A DNA stretch of 34,776 bases. It comes from Solirubrobacterales bacterium 70-9 (GTDB taxonomy: Bacteria > Pseudomonadota > Alphaproteobacteria > Acetobacterales > Acetobacteraceae). Every line of letters starts with the position of its first letter. Position 1 is the stretch's first letter. The DNA is taken from assembly GCA_903970625.1 (NCBI GenBank), contig CAJCJG010000361.1, positions 1-34,776 on the forward strand, read 5' to 3'. The position numbers and the translations under genes are program-made. The notes beneath the pieces are model-generated. The model did not search any database. It was not told where the DNA came from and was given only the letters and a program-made list of their open reading frames with translations. Shown here piece after piece: positions 34,439 to 34,776 of the stretch.

Positions 34439-34776
34439 TTACTCCACCAGGATCTTCGGCTCCGCCACGCCGGCCGCCAGCAGCCGCGTCACGACGTCGT
34501 CGGCGCTCGCCACATCCGGCAGCGGGCCGATGCGGACGGCGAAGGCGCTGTCGCGCGGCGCGTCGTAGTTGGTGGAGGTTTGCGCGCCGAGGCCCGCGAA
34601 CCGCCGGCTCATCACCTCGGCGGCGGCAAGACGGCTGAAGGTCGCGAGTTCGACATAGAGCGCCCCTGGGTTCGGCGGCACGCGCGAGACTTGTTCCGGC
34701 AGCCGCAGCGGCACGACGGCACCGGCAGGCGCGGCGGCTGTGGTCCGCCGGGGCGGCGGCCCGGCGGCGAGCGGGC
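34439..34776 (-). CDS. SPOR-domain protein, C-terminal part (RlpA-like)
   Basis: The frame is open to the right edge, so this is the C-terminal 112 residues of a longer protein. A Pro/Ala-rich linker is followed by a SPOR repeat: YVELATFSRLAAAEVMSRRF, then FAVRIGPLPDVASADDVV and a final hydrophobic strand. SPOR domains bind denuded peptidoglycan at division sites. The Pro-rich linker plus terminal SPOR is the arrangement in RlpA, a septal lytic transglycosylase or lipoprotein, but the catalytic part lies outside the window. It converges with the hybrid kinase gene, 9 nt away. Confidence 0.72.
   Translation of the reverse strand, partial: PLAAGPPPRRTTAAAPAGAVVPLRLPEQVSRVPPNPGALYVELATFSRLAAAEVMSRRFAGLGAQTSTNYDAPRDSAFAVRIGPLPDVASADDVVTRLLAAGVAEPKILVE

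Overview
The window looks like chromosomal DNA of a high-GC Gram-negative alphaproteobacterium. Gene content (lpxB, a RlpA/SPOR-type cell-envelope protein, HlyD/PrtD-type secretion genes, family III CoA transferase, many SDRs) would fit Rhodospirillales such as Acetobacteraceae; this assignment is inference from content and composition, not a database match. Coding density is very high, many neighbours overlap by 4 nt (ATGA or GTGA), and I see no insertion sequence, integrase, CRISPR array, rRNA or tRNA. Thirty-two protein-coding features are listed. Two are cut by the window edges and one (a 47-codon reading frame) is very uncertain.

Layout. (1) 1-5930: the end of an unknown membrane-anchored protein, two different PrtD-like type I secretion ABC proteins, a HlyD-type adaptor and galE, all on the plus strand and nearly contiguous. 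(2) 6118-7800: a Na/Pi symporter with a PhoU-like tail, behind an unusual 187-bp leader with direct and inverted repeats. (3) 7805-11325, minus strand: a CaiB/BaiF-type CoA transferase and a GAF-PAS-PAS histidine kinase. (4) 11381-14801, plus strand: a Nudix hydrolase, an alanyl-tRNA editing protein, 3-mercaptopyruvate sulfurtransferase and cystathionine beta-lyase in one tight operon, ending in a nested hairpin. (5) 14867-17520: a cupin gene with a TTG start facing away from poxB, with a 422-bp control region between them. (6) 17585-21124: hisI, a small lipoprotein and a dimethylglycine-dehydrogenase-like flavoprotein. (7) 21235-25668: a small unknown ORF, an NAD-dependent epimerase, then a GNAT / C-N hydrolase / lpxB overlapping operon and an unknown protein. 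(8) 25653-31498: a mannose-phosphate-isomerase-type cupin, an EamA exporter and five NAD(P)-linked oxidoreductases in two divergent operons plus one single gene. (9) 31526-34776: a large hybrid histidine kinase and the end of a SPOR-domain protein.

The most notable signals are subtle. Both sensor kinases carry a lesion in a phosphotransfer element: the residue after the H-box His is Ala in one, and the HPt His is Asn in the other. One SDR lacks the canonical Tyr and Lys. The secretion locus encodes two non-identical ABC subunits. The Na/Pi transporter leader has 7-bp direct repeats with an 11-bp period, the geometry of a PhoB box. No clearly novel multi-gene system can be claimed from sequence alone; the strongest candidates are the two-ABC secretion operon and the oxidoreductase cluster.
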